Shown here: positions 22,787 to 31,682 of the stretch, in pieces | Layout: the number at the start of each line of letters is the position of its first letter | Numbering within the stretch: position 1 is the first letter of the stretch | DNA from: an uncultured bacterium | Lineage (GTDB): Bacteria > Verrucomicrobiota > Kiritimatiellia > RFP12 > UBA1067 | Reading direction: 5' to 3' | Assembly: GCA_902779865.1 (NCBI GenBank) | Contig: CACZDG010000006.1 | Location: 1 to 51,888, forward strand | DNA length: 51,888 nt | Made by a program: the position numbers and the translations under genes | The notes under the pieces: model-generated | Told to the model about the DNA's origin: nothing | The model's database searches: none | What the model saw: the letters and a program-made list of their open reading frames with translations, nothing else

Positions 22787-25683
22787 TATTCTGCTTCCTC
22801 CAGCTCCACGTTCGGGAACCAATTTTTGGCCCACTTGCGGCAGGGCTCGAACTCCTTTACAGCCTTCTTGACAAGAACTGGGATGAATTTGTCCACGCCC
22901 TTCTCCTCGCTGTAGAAATACTGCAACGTGAGCGCCGCACCCAGCATGAGGTCGCTCCATTCAAGCGGACTGCTGACCTTCTTGCGCTCGCGTCCCTTCA
23001 TCACCAATTCGTTGATGAGATCGTTCATGTAGAAGAGGTATTCCTTCTCCTTAAGGCCGTAGAACCGCCACCATTCGACGCGCGTATCCTTCTTATCAGG
23101 GACGAGCTTACCATTCTCGGATTTGAACTTCTGGAGCATGAATGCCTTGTCGTCAACTTGCGTTACCTTGGCGGGGCGGGACTTGAACCTGAATCCTGCG
23201 GCGTTCTTGATGAAGTGCTTATGCATTCCCTCCATGCATTCGATCTTGTGCAACTGGAAGCCGACGGCCTCCTTGCCCTCGAACGTCTTCATGCTCTCCT
23301 GTAGGCGCGTAAGCTGCCTCTTGCACCGCTCCCATTCGAGGCGCTTCGCGTCGCGGATAACCGGCTCAAACTCGTCGAGCGCCTTCTGCCGCTCGTCCGC
23401 GATGTCCTGCTTGCGCTTCTCGGCGGCGGCGGCCTCCGCGGCAGCCTTCTCCTCCTTCTCGCGCAGCTCGGCCAGCTGGCGCTCGCGCTTCTCCACGATC
23501 TGCTTGAGCTTGCGGACGGCATCGTCGGTGTAGGTGCGGCACCGGCGCGCCATGTCGTGCGACTTGCGCATGGCGTCCGTGAACCATTTCTCCGTGTTGA
23601 GCTTGTTGAAGCGATCAACCAGGTCATTTGAGAGGGCTATGATGTCCTGCGTCGTCGCACCGTCCCGCGCGGTCATGCCCTTGGCCTTTTCGGCTAGCAG
23701 GAGAATCTCGGTCATGCGGCCATGGAACTTTATGTCCGCCGCACGGCACTGGCACATGTCCTCCCACAGCTTCGTGAAGCCCTTTACCGTAATCGGGAGC
23801 GACATCGGCGGAAGCGACTTCTCAAGATCTGGCTTTTCCTCGGCCTTCTCTTCGGCCGGCTTCTCCCCCTCCGGCTTCTCCGCGGGCTTCGCGTCCAGAT
23901 TCACCTTGATCAGCCCGCCGCCTTTCATCGCCTTCTCCAGCGCACCTGGTTCGCCCGAGGCTTTCACTATCTGGGCGGCAAATACTGGATTCGCCTCCGC
24001 GATCTGCGCGACCATCGCGAATTCGGGGCTTGCCTTCATCTTGTCAAGGGCTTCCTTGTATTCGGGGGACGCGCTGTCAAGCAATTCGCCGTTCGCGTCC
24101 TTGACCGACCCAAGTATCTTCTTCGCAAACTTCTCAATCTGTTCAGGAGAGGCCGGCTTGCCAGACATGGTCGCGGCCATCATGGCCTGCATCCCCTGCG
24201 CCATTGCGGCCATGGCATTAGCGGGCGGCGCGTTGGTCTTGGCAGACGCAGCGGCGGCAACCGCGTTGGTCGCGTCTGCCTTTTGCTGGGTGGCGTCCGT
24301 AGCCGTGGACTGCGCGGCGAACAGCTTGTTCGTGTATGCGATTGCGTCTGATATGGCCTTGGTGGGGGCCATCGCAAAGACGTCCGCGGCCTCGGCCTTC
24401 AGCTCCTCCGGCAACACCTTCTTGACGTCGCGCGCAGCTTGTTCGACGAGTTTCGAGTTTTCCTGAACGCGCTTGTGGAACTCGGCGTACCTTTCCTTGA
24501 CCTTTGCAACGGTGTTGTCGATTGAACTGCGGGCCTGCGTCTGCTTATCGACAAGCTCGGCCAGCTCCCTTTTCGCCTTGGCCTCTTTCTCGCTGTGGAC
24601 GTACCAGAAAAGCCCGCCGACTACGAGAATTATAAGAAGTATGACGCCGCCCACCGCCATGCCGACGATGGCGCCTATGCTCATGTGCTTCTTCTCTTCG
24701 ACGGCCGTGAGGTTTACGTCGGCCGGCAAATCCGCGACTTCGCCGTCCGCAACGGGAGCGATGCTGCCAGTCGAAACCGACGGGGCCTTTGGCTTCATTC
24801 CCTTGAACTTAAGCTTGGGACCGCTTGCCTTACCGCCCTTCTTGGCCGGACCAGCCTTTGAAAGATACCTCTTGAAGTCGCCCAGCAGCGACTGGTACGT
24901 CGGATAGCGCATGGACGGCTCAAGCTCAAGCATGCGCATGATGATGGCATCGACTTCCGGCGGAATGTCGGGACGTATCTCACTCGGTTTCTTGGGCGGT
25001 CCTTCGAAACGCGCCTTCACGACGGCAGTCGGATCGGGTCCGTCGAACGGCGGCACCCCCGTGAGCACGTGGTACAACGTCCCGCCAAGGGAGTAGATGT
25101 CCGCACGGTAGTCGATTTTCTGGCGGCGCACCTTTTCCGGGGAAATGTAGTACGGCGTACCCCAGATTTCGTCGGAGTCACCCTGCATCGCCGCAAGGCC
25201 GAAGTCAACCAACTTGGCGTTGCCATCCGTATCGAACAGCACGTTCTCTGGCTTCACGTCGCCATGCACGAGCCCGCTCTCGGCGGCGAGCGCGAGGGCG
25301 TCCGCAACCTGCTGCCCAACGCGCATCACGTGTACGACGTCCATCGTACCGGGATTCTTCTCCATTTCCTTGTCGAGCGATCCGCCGGAAACCAACTCCA
25401 TGGCGATGTACGGCATGCCCTGTTCCTGGCCGAAGGAGTATATCTGCGCAATGTTCGGATGGTTGAGGCGCGCAGCCGCCTGCGCTTCGCGCTGGAAACG
25501 CTCCACGAATTTGGGATCCGCGCCAAGGCTCTTGAGCATCACCTTGATGCCGACCTTTCGGTCAAGCATCTTGTCGCGCGCAAGATATACGCCGCCCATG
25601 CCGCCGTGCCCCAGCTCCTTTTCGAGCAGGAATTGCCCGAAATCGGCGGGCGTCTGTATCATCGGTTCTTCGTTGTCGGACAT
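22786..25683 (-). CDS. membrane Ser/Thr protein kinase with large extracytoplasmic region
   Basis: This 965-residue Hanks-type kinase has a glycine loop LGHGGMGGVYLARD (24-37), catalytic Lys 47, catalytic loop HGDVKPENVLF (140-150) and DFG 160-162. It is a non-RD kinase because Gly replaces Arg before the catalytic Asp. A single TM helix lies at about 335-361. The outer 600 residues have an Ala-rich and helical segment, a Pro/Glu/Lys linker near 600-640 and a coiled coil (KIVEKRERQLAELREKEEKA at about 760-780). A C-terminal region of unknown family follows. No PASTA repeats are seen. It probably senses an envelope or substrate signal. Its coupling to a symporter and a lipoprotein suggests control of that uptake system. 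Confidence 0.88.
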   Translation of the reverse strand: MSDNEEPMIQTPADFGQFLLEKELGHGGMGGVYLARDKMLDRKVGIKVMLKSLGADPKFVERFQREAQAAARLNHPNIAQIYSFGQEQGMPYIAMELVSGGSLDKEMEKNPGTMDVVHVMRVGQQVADALALAAESGLVHGDVKPENVLFDTDGNAKLVDFGLAAMQGDSDEIWGTPYYISPEKVRRQKIDYRADIYSLGGTLYHVLTGVPPFDGPDPTAVVKARFEGPPKKPSEIRPDIPPEVDAIIMRMLELEPSMRYPTYQSLLGDFKRYLSKAGPAKKGGKASGPKLKFKGMKPKAPSVSTGSIAPVADGEVADLPADVNLTAVEEKKHMSIGAIVGMAVGGVILLIILVVGGLFWYVHSEKEAKAKRELAELVDKQTQARSSIDNTVAKVKERYAEFHKRVQENSKLVEQAARDVKKVLPEELKAEAADVFAMAPTKAISDAIAYTNKLFAAQSTATDATQQKADATNAVAAAASAKTNAPPANAMAAMAQGMQAMMAATMSGKPASPEQIEKFAKKILGSVKDANGELLDSASPEYKEALDKMKASPEFAMVAQIAEANPVFAAQIVKASGEPGALEKAMKGGGLIKVNLDAKPAEKPEGEKPAEEKAEEKPDLEKSLPPMSLPITVKGFTKLWEDMCQCRAADIKFHGRMTEILLLAEKAKGMTARDGATTQDIIALSNDLVDRFNKLNTEKWFTDAMRKSHDMARRCRTYTDDAVRKLKQIVEKRERQLAELREKEEKAAAEAAAAEKRKQDIADERQKALDEFEPVIRDAKRLEWERCKRQLTRLQESMKTFEGKEAVGFQLHKIECMEGMHKHFIKNAAGFRFKSRPAKVTQVDDKAFMLQKFKSENGKLVPDKKDTRVEWWRFYGLKEKEYLFYMNDLINELVMKGRERKKVSSPLEWSDLMLGAALTLQYFYSEEKGVDKFIPVLVKKAVKEFEPCRKWAKNWFPNVELEEAE

Positions 25684-25696
25684 CGTTTCTGGTTCC

Positions 25697-26065
25697 TTAA
25701 ATCTCTTCTGGTCCTGAAAGACCGCCTATATAATACCATAAAAATGAATATTGTGCAAAGAAGTTGTCAAAGCATTTCCTATCCGGCGGCACGGTCTGGT
25801 CTTGTCCGCCGTAAAGAAGAAGCACCGGCGCGACGGACGGCTCCACCACCCAGGCCTTGCGGCCCTTGAAGTTGAACTTCGTGCGGCGGTAGCCGTACCA
25901 CTTGTCCGCACCGGTAATCTTGCAGGTATTCGCGATCTTCGCCCACAAGGACATCCCCTCACTTGCCACATTCTGCGGTGTATCACCAGCCGCCGTCACA
26001 TTCGTTGCCCACGCCAAGGCAAGGACGGCCATCATCAACTTGCTTGTCATTTTCATCTTACTCAT
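25697..26065 (-). pseudogene. collapsed remnant of a secreted alpha/beta hydrolase
   Basis: The 122-codon frame begins with a signal peptide (MMAVLALAWATNVTAAGDTP) and the typical start of a secreted alpha/beta hydrolase or esterase (YGYRRTKFNFKGRKAWVVEP). It then jumps at about base 25827 straight to a late segment of the same fold (PVLLLYGGQDQTVPPD, around the acidic catalytic residue). The nucleophile elbow GxSxG and the final His are absent. The last 27 codons are simply the promoter region of the kinase gene read through. An internal deletion plus loss of the 3' end explains this. Whether the short product is made is unknown. Confidence 0.6.
25730..25758 (-). promoter_or_regulatory. promoter of the kinase-symporter-lipoprotein operon
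   Basis: The minus strand reads -35 TTGCAC (25753-25758), a 17-bp spacer ending TATGG, and -10 TATTAT (25730-25735). The leader to ATG 25683 is about 40 nt with AAGGAACC as SD. It lies inside the end of the hydrolase remnant. Confidence 0.65.
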
Positions 26066-26070
26066 TTTTC

Positions 26071-27441
26071 CTATTTCAGGACATCCCACCAGCCGTTCTT
26101 GTCGGCACCGACACGCCGAATCTCCCCTGTCGCCTGAAGCTCCTTCATCTTCCGGGCAATCCACCTTGGCGACACCTGCAAGAGCTCCGCCAGTTCCATC
26201 TTCGTAATGAAAGGATCCGCTCGCATGTTCTGCTTGATCTGTAGTTCGAGCGAATCGGAATTTAGAGTGCACCCTTCCGCCCCGCTCACGCGATTTACAG
26301 TGCACTCCTTTTGCGATATTGCAATAAACTCGTCAGCTTTCTCACCATATTCAGCTATTTTAGCAATACGATTCTGGAGAAAATCCTCTATGGCAGAAAT
26401 GCGCCGTGCAGAAAGGTTGTACTTTGGATGTCGCTTGATACGATACCCTTTTAGAGCTTCCAACCTTTTCTTCATGGACGATGTAACGCCACCTGGGAAT
26501 CCAAGCCATTTCAAATACAGTGCGGGGTTGACCCTCGAAGTGAATCTTCTCAAATCATCGAACTCATCGTGTGTGTCGCCTACCCTGTCCAATGCAAGCG
26601 AAAACAACCCATAACCGTTATCGAATATCGGGGCGGCGCCGACAATTTCGTTTTTATCATTGTCAATGAGATAACCGAGATTGCCCATGTGCCTGTCGGT
26701 GTTGAAGATCAGCGCATCAAAGAGAAATATATCAGCAAAACGGCTGTCAGCAAGAGCCTCGTCCTTAGAAACAATCCGTCCAGCGGGAATGTATCCGTAC
26801 TTGTCACTTGTGAAGAGACGGCACGTTGAACAAAGCCTACCCTTGAACTTGGAAAGCCCGTATTCAACATGATTCAATCCAAGTGTTTCTGCTATCTGCG
26901 ATGCATAGAACTCCGAATACGGTTCAAAGCCCGTGTTCGAGGCTCCTTCCGTCCCTGCCTTGTACAAGACAACGTTCCCGGCGATGCGCCGCCAACACTT
27001 TGCGAGCATCCCGTTCGTGGTCAACTCCGGCGAAGATGTCCAACGACCTTGAAAATCTGGTCCTTCACCTCCAAATGCCATCAACGCAATGGCTTCCGAA
27101 AAACGATTGTTGTATAGATTGACTTCTGCCCATTTTCCATGAAAGTCATCTGCGGCGACCCAATAAACGTCATTGAGCGATAATCCTCTGCATAACTCTA
27201 TTATGCCCTTGATATTGCGCGAGTTCAACCCCAAGCGCGCCATCAATTCCTCTATGTTCCGCCGATTTCTTGGAACTGTGCGCCGCGTAAGCCACGTCCA
27301 GAGCGTCTCGTCGCTGGCGACGCCCTTCATCTCCAGCGGCAGGAACTTCCGCTCCGCGTCGTTCACGGAGACAACGCGAACCCCCTGCGGTTCGATCCAC
27401 TCGAATCGCAGCAGTTCCCTGTCTCTGTGCTTCAGTATCAC
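26071..27441 (-). CDS. HipA-like kinase with C-terminal winged-helix domain
   Basis: This is a 456-residue protein starting at GTG 27441. A HipA-like kinase core is suggested by VLYKAGTEGASNTGFEPYSE (nucleotide site), then FLFDALIFNTDRHMGNLGYL with the catalytic-loop Asp, and GAAPIFDNGYGLF with the metal-binding Asp. Residues about 405-456 look like a winged HTH (MELAELLQVSPRWIARKMKE, then LQATGEIRR). The order of motifs and length match HipA relatives used as toxins or as nucleic-acid-associated kinases. No HipB partner gene is adjacent, so the attached HTH may do the DNA binding. GC is clearly lower than in neighbours, which suggests acquisition by transfer. It ends 5 bp before the hydrolase remnant. 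Confidence 0.65.
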   Translation of the reverse strand: MILKHRDRELLRFEWIEPQGVRVVSVNDAERKFLPLEMKGVASDETLWTWLTRRTVPRNRRNIEELMARLGLNSRNIKGIIELCRGLSLNDVYWVAADDFHGKWAEVNLYNNRFSEAIALMAFGGEGPDFQGRWTSSPELTTNGMLAKCWRRIAGNVVLYKAGTEGASNTGFEPYSEFYASQIAETLGLNHVEYGLSKFKGRLCSTCRLFTSDKYGYIPAGRIVSKDEALADSRFADIFLFDALIFNTDRHMGNLGYLIDNDKNEIVGAAPIFDNGYGLFSLALDRVGDTHDEFDDLRRFTSRVNPALYLKWLGFPGGVTSSMKKRLEALKGYRIKRHPKYNLSARRISAIEDFLQNRIAKIAEYGEKADEFIAISQKECTVNRVSGAEGCTLNSDSLELQIKQNMRADPFITKMELAELLQVSPRWIARKMKELQATGEIRRVGADKNGWWDVLK

Positions 27442-27476
27442 TGTTTTGCCGTTGCGTAATTTCTTCGTGCGGAATA

Positions 27477-27482
27477 ATTATA
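27477..27482 (-). promoter_or_regulatory. -10 box upstream of the HipA-like gene
   Basis: TATAAT on the minus strand lies 35 nt before GTG 27441. No good -35 is found at 16-18 bp, and no Shine-Dalgarno is obvious in the leader. Confidence 0.4.
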
Positions 27483-27504
27483 GCACAATCTACCTGTCTA
27501 ACGA

Positions 27505-29703
27505 TTACTTTTGCCGCATCAGTTCGAGCATCTTCTTGTCAACTTTGCGGCCCATGACCTCGATGTACTCCGCGTCGGGACGGCCGGAATCGACAAAGCC
27601 GAACGGCCCGTCGTAATCCCAGATCGCCCAGCCGTAGCCGCGCGAGCGCCACTTCGCCATGTTGCTCTCCATGAACTTCAACGCTGATTCGTGGGCCACG
27701 CCGCAGGCGACGCAGCCGAACTCGCCGATCACTACGGGATAGTCCTTCGGAACGCAGTCCTGCAGAGAGAATTCCTTTGCCTGCTTCTCCTGTACCCAGA
27801 GCATGTCCTTGTCGTCCGGTCCCTTCGGCCAGTGCGGCACGGGGCCGCTGGCCGAGCCGCGGAATCCGTAATGCGTGAACTGGTGCGGCTGGTAACCCCG
27901 GAAGCACTGTCCCGTGAGCGGCACGTTGAAGAAATGCTTCACGGGGACCTTGCCTGTATTTTTTCCGTCCAACCAGACAAACCGACCGGGATCCACCTTG
28001 TGGATTTCCTCGACCGTTTCGCCGAACACCTTGATGAATTCCTTCTCGTTGAAGCCCACCGATTCGTTCACGAGGTTGAACGTCAGCTCCGAATTCGGGA
28101 TGCCCCTGTAACGACGCGCGAACTCGCGCCAGATGCGCTTGAACGCCTCCTGCGCCTTGGGATTGTTCTTCAGCGTGATGACGACGTCCTGATAGTAGTA
28201 GCGGTAACCTGGCGCGCGATAGAGGCTGAGCATGATGTGGACGTGGTGCTTGCGTCCGTACTCTATGGCGTTGTCAACCTTTTCGAGGCCGTCCTCTAGC
28301 CAGTGCTCCCAGTCGTCCGCTGACAGGAAGAACCGGTAGTCGATGGGAAGGCGCGCGAAGTTGAGCCCGCATTTCTCAAGAAGCTCAAGCTCCACCTCCT
28401 CGATGTAGCGTCCCGGCGCAATGGGATCGGACACATTCCATGGCGGAAGGAGCATGGATATGATATTCGCGCCGCGCCACGTGCCGTATGCAGGGACTTC
28501 CGGCGGCGTATCGCCGTCGGCAAGACGGCGCGTCAGGATTCTCTGTGCCTTGCCGCCAACGGCCACGGCGAACTGCGTGGGGCGCGTGAGCGTGAGATAG
28601 TCAGCGCGGATGCGGTCAGGCGAAAGCGCCGCCTTGGAGAGTCGCACCTCGTCGATGTAGCCGCAGAAGAAACACTCGTGGCCCTGCGGTTCAAGACGGA
28701 CGGCGTCGCCGTAGTGCCCGATCGCAAGCGGCCAATCAGAGACCGTCGGCGCGAACACGGCCCCGCGCTTCGTGCTTCCGAGGCGGCCGTTGTAGTAGAT
28801 GCGAGACTCCTGCGCCACGCCGTCATAGACCACCGTCACGTACGCCCAGCCGTCATGAAAGGAATAAAGGTCGCTGCCCACATTGCCCTTTGTGCTGAAC
28901 ACGAAGTTCGTCTTTCCCTGTCCGCACGCATAGACGTCTTCGCCCCCGCGCACCACCACGTCGATGCCCTTTGGATGGCCCTTGAACGGCTTGGAGCTGA
29001 TGACGCGGGCATATCGGTCGCCAACGTCCTTTTCGGGGATTGCGCTGTTCAGGAGGAACGAGACAGTGAGCTTGCCCGTCTTGCCGTAGGCGGTCCATCG
29101 GTCGTCCTTCGCCACCTGCAGGTACGGGCCGGACGTTGTCGTCTGCGATGCCGAGAAATAGCACTTGCCCACCGGCCCTTCGGCATGGATGAACTTCCGC
29201 ATGTCCTTGCCGCGCAGCACGGCGCCAAGCCCATGCTTGGAATCCTTCGTGACCCCCTTCTTGAACTTTGAGAAGTGCCACACACCCATATAGTCGTCGG
29301 CCCACACCCCTTGTTGTTGTACGCTTGCTGCCTTCCCCTTGCACGCCCCTCCCCACCGTGCCGTGATTGCCGTCGCCTTCGTCAGCTCAGGCACGCGCAC
29401 CCACACGTAGGAATCGCCATCTGGATCCCACGTGTCGATCTCGTGCGCTAGCGGTCGCCCATCCGCGCCGAAGAAACATACGTCGCTTCCGTCTGCGGTC
29501 GAATCCCTGTAGTCAAACCCAGTCAGTCCGTCAGGGATCTTAATAAGCGCAGTGAAATCCTTCAGCGTCTCATTGCCCTCGTAACCCGAGAACACCAGGC
29601 GACACTCATGCGTCCCGGAAGGGAGAGCGTTCCCGTGAGCCGTCCGAGCCACCACCGCACTTGCCACGGCCATCACCGCGCAGATGATTGTTTTCACTTT
29701 CAT
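27505..29703 (-). CDS. DUF2341 + LamG + GH5 endoglycanase, secreted
   Basis: This 732-residue enzyme starts at ATG 29703 (AAAGGAA) with a signal peptide ending near TAHGNA. Residues about 30-110 are a DUF2341 module (FDYRDSTADGSDVCFFGADG). Residues about 125-360 are a LamG/concanavalin-like module (VVYDGVAQESRIYYNGRLGS, then FFCGYIDEVRLSKAALSPDR). The final 350 residues are a GH5 TIM barrel with acid/base Glu in FNLVNESVGF and nucleophile Glu in YPVVIGEFGC. The LamG part probably binds glycan and the barrel cuts beta-linked chains (cellulose, mannan or similar); the exact specificity is not visible. It follows its GH5 paralogue by 43 bp and ends in a closely related tail (DKKMLELMRQK versus DRKMLELLRRY). 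Confidence 0.85.
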   Translation of the reverse strand: MKVKTIICAVMAVASAVVARTAHGNALPSGTHECRLVFSGYEGNETLKDFTALIKIPDGLTGFDYRDSTADGSDVCFFGADGRPLAHEIDTWDPDGDSYVWVRVPELTKATAITARWGGACKGKAASVQQQGVWADDYMGVWHFSKFKKGVTKDSKHGLGAVLRGKDMRKFIHAEGPVGKCYFSASQTTTSGPYLQVAKDDRWTAYGKTGKLTVSFLLNSAIPEKDVGDRYARVISSKPFKGHPKGIDVVVRGGEDVYACGQGKTNFVFSTKGNVGSDLYSFHDGWAYVTVVYDGVAQESRIYYNGRLGSTKRGAVFAPTVSDWPLAIGHYGDAVRLEPQGHECFFCGYIDEVRLSKAALSPDRIRADYLTLTRPTQFAVAVGGKAQRILTRRLADGDTPPEVPAYGTWRGANIISMLLPPWNVSDPIAPGRYIEEVELELLEKCGLNFARLPIDYRFFLSADDWEHWLEDGLEKVDNAIEYGRKHHVHIMLSLYRAPGYRYYYQDVVITLKNNPKAQEAFKRIWREFARRYRGIPNSELTFNLVNESVGFNEKEFIKVFGETVEEIHKVDPGRFVWLDGKNTGKVPVKHFFNVPLTGQCFRGYQPHQFTHYGFRGSASGPVPHWPKGPDDKDMLWVQEKQAKEFSLQDCVPKDYPVVIGEFGCVACGVAHESALKFMESNMAKWRSRGYGWAIWDYDGPFGFVDSGRPDAEYIEVMGRKVDKKMLELMRQK

Positions 29704-29746
29704 TTCCTTTCTTGCTTTAGCCGGATCGTTTCTCGATTTGGCGGTG

Positions 29747-30859
29747 TCAGTACCGACGGAGCAGCTCGAGCATCTTGCGGTCGAGTTTGTGGCCGTTGAA
29801 ATCCTCGTATGCGACATCCTTGCGGCCGGAATCCATGATGCCGAAACGTCCGCGCAGGTTCCAGAGCGCCCAGCCGATGTTCTTGCTCTTCCACAGCTTC
29901 AAGCAATGCTCCATCCAGGCAAGCGCCGTGGCGTGCGGCGTCCCGTTGTTGCAGCCAAACTCGCCCACCATGCAGCATTCGCCGGCGTCGAGAGCCCCCT
30001 GGTACTTGGAGACCGTCGACTCGGGCGATGCGCTCAACCCGCCCGGAGCGTACTTCGGCGCAAGCGGCCAGGTGGGCGGGGCCTTGGGGATGCCCCTGAT
30101 GTAGTCCGTCCCGTAATGGGTAATTGCCATCGGCGTATAGCCGCGGAACGCCTGTCCCACGGACGGTACCTTGTACAGCTCCGGAACAGGGGCCCCCGCG
30201 CAATAGTTTCCGTCCGCCATGATGAAGCGCACGGGGTCCTCCTTGCGTATCGCGTCGATGAGCTTGCGGCAGAGCGGCAGATAGTTCTTACCCGCCGTGT
30301 GCCGCGTTGGTTCGTTGAAGAGGTTGAAGGAAAGAACCTCGTTGGGGATGCCCTTCCACCGCTTGGCGAACGCCGCCCACATCTTGCACGCGGCCTCCTG
30401 TGCCACGGGACTCGTACCGAGCGGGAACGCCTCCGTCTGGTCGAGGATGCAGTAGCCGGGAATCCGGTGGAGCGCGATCTGCACGTGGATGCCGTACTGG
30501 CGCCCCCACCTGACCGCTTCGTCGAGGTACTTCATTTTCTTCTCGTCCAGCTTCGTCCAGCTGTCCCCCGTCACGAGGATTCGGTAGTCGAGGGGCAGCC
30601 GCGCGAAGTTGAAGCCCCAGTCGTGCAACGCCTTGAACTCCCACTCGACGAAATGCCCATCCACGCGCGGATCGGGCGCAAGGCCCGTCGTCGGACAGCG
30701 GAACATTCCCAGAATGTTGAAGCCGCGCCACATCTTGGCCGGACGCCAATCCGTCACGGGTTCGGCGGCCGTTCCCCATTTCGCCACTGCGGACGCGCCG
30801 ATGCCGGCGAGGAAACCCTTCCGCGTAATGCCATTTTGCTGATTCACTTTGCTTGTCAT
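29747..30859 (-). CDS. GH5 family glycoside hydrolase, exported
   Basis: This is a 370-residue single-domain GH5 enzyme. The N-terminus (ITRKGFLAGIGASAVAKWG) is a Tat-like signal with one Arg-Lys rather than a full twin-Arg. Barrel motifs: WGFNFARLPLDYRI, HVQIALHRIPGY, acid/base Glu in FNLFNEPTRH and nucleophile Glu in CCMVGEFGCNNG. Near-identical motif order and tail show that it and the downstream DUF2341-LamG-GH5 gene arose by duplication, one copy having gained or lost the binding modules. AAGGAG precedes ATG 30859. It is the first gene of the two-gene unit, with a strong promoter upstream. Confidence 0.88.
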   Translation of the reverse strand: MTSKVNQQNGITRKGFLAGIGASAVAKWGTAAEPVTDWRPAKMWRGFNILGMFRCPTTGLAPDPRVDGHFVEWEFKALHDWGFNFARLPLDYRILVTGDSWTKLDEKKMKYLDEAVRWGRQYGIHVQIALHRIPGYCILDQTEAFPLGTSPVAQEAACKMWAAFAKRWKGIPNEVLSFNLFNEPTRHTAGKNYLPLCRKLIDAIRKEDPVRFIMADGNYCAGAPVPELYKVPSVGQAFRGYTPMAITHYGTDYIRGIPKAPPTWPLAPKYAPGGLSASPESTVSKYQGALDAGECCMVGEFGCNNGTPHATALAWMEHCLKLWKSKNIGWALWNLRGRFGIMDSGRKDVAYEDFNGHKLDRKMLELLRRY

Positions 30860-30908
30860 GTTTGTTCTCCTTAGGGATTTTGAAACCTTGTCTGCCTATG
30901 TGGAGAAC

Positions 30909-30937
30909 ATTATACCAAAATTCCCTTCGTCACCCAA
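30909..30937 (-). promoter_or_regulatory. promoter of the GH5 pair
   Basis: The minus strand reads -35 TTGGGT (30932-30937), a 17-bp spacer ending TTTGG, and -10 TATAAT (30909-30914). The leader to ATG 30859 is about 43 nt. Confidence 0.65.
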
Positions 30938-31006
30938 GCCCTAACCAGGCAACACGCGGACAATGCATCTCAACTGCGTTTTTTAGGTTTATCCTCTACG
31001 CCGTGC

Positions 31007-31681
31007 TCAAACTAGACGGCCACCGTCAAGCGTGAGGACGCGGTCGCACATTGCTGCGGCCTCGGAGGAATGCGTGACCATCACGAGCGCGAAAGGCGTC
31101 TCGCTCACCTCGAAGAGGAGTTTCATGATCTCCGCGCCGGTCAATTTGTCGAGGTTGCCCGTCGGCTCGTCCGCAAGGACGACCTCAGGTGCGCACATGA
31201 GCGCACGCGCAAGGGCCACGCGCTGCTGCTCGCCGCCGGAGAGTTCGGCTGGAAGGTGGTCGAAACGGTCCGCAAGGCCTACCTTCGCAAGCAAATCCCT
31301 CGCACGTGTACGCGGCGACTTGATCCTTACGGCACCCGTCATCGATGGCAGAATGACGTTCTCCACAATGTCCAGCTCCGGCATCAGGTGGAAGCTCTGG
31401 AACACGAAACCTATCTTGGCTGCACGGAGGCGGTTGCGGCGGCGCGACGCGCCAAAGCCGCAGAAGAACGACTCGCCGTCCAGCAACACGTCGCCGGACG
31501 TTGGCTTGTCGAGTCCGCCGAGGATGTTGAGGAACGTGGTTTTGCCCGCGCCGCTGCGCCCCACCACGGCCACATGCTCTCCTGCCTCTACCGCGAGGGA
31601 CACGTCCTGCAGCACCGGTATGCGCCGCTGTCCAGGAAGCCGGTACGACTTCGCCACGTTCTTTGCCTCAAGCACCGCCAT
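31007..31681 (-). CDS. lolD: lipoprotein-releasing ABC transporter ATPase LolD
   Basis: This 224-residue ATPase has Walker A GRSGAGKTTF, a Q-loop in GFVFQSFHLMPELDIVENV, signature LSGGEQQRVALARAL, Walker B VVLADEPTGNLD and the switch His in VMVTHSSEA. The MacB/LolD-type Q-loop and the neighbouring LolC/E permease assign it to release of lipoproteins from the inner membrane, or to a related MacB-type mechanotransmission system. It starts 1 nt after the permease stop and is the last gene of the eight-gene operon that starts at 40331. Confidence 0.92.
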   Translation of the reverse strand: MAVLEAKNVAKSYRLPGQRRIPVLQDVSLAVEAGEHVAVVGRSGAGKTTFLNILGGLDKPTSGDVLLDGESFFCGFGASRRRNRLRAAKIGFVFQSFHLMPELDIVENVILPSMTGAVRIKSPRTRARDLLAKVGLADRFDHLPAELSGGEQQRVALARALMCAPEVVLADEPTGNLDKLTGAEIMKLLFEVSETPFALVMVTHSSEAAAMCDRVLTLDGGRLV

Positions 31682-31682
31682 A

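Noticed and set aside
22787..22960. 58-residue extension of the symporter
   Set aside because: It overlaps the kinase gene, has no membrane segment, and the family starts at MKTLAVLDW.
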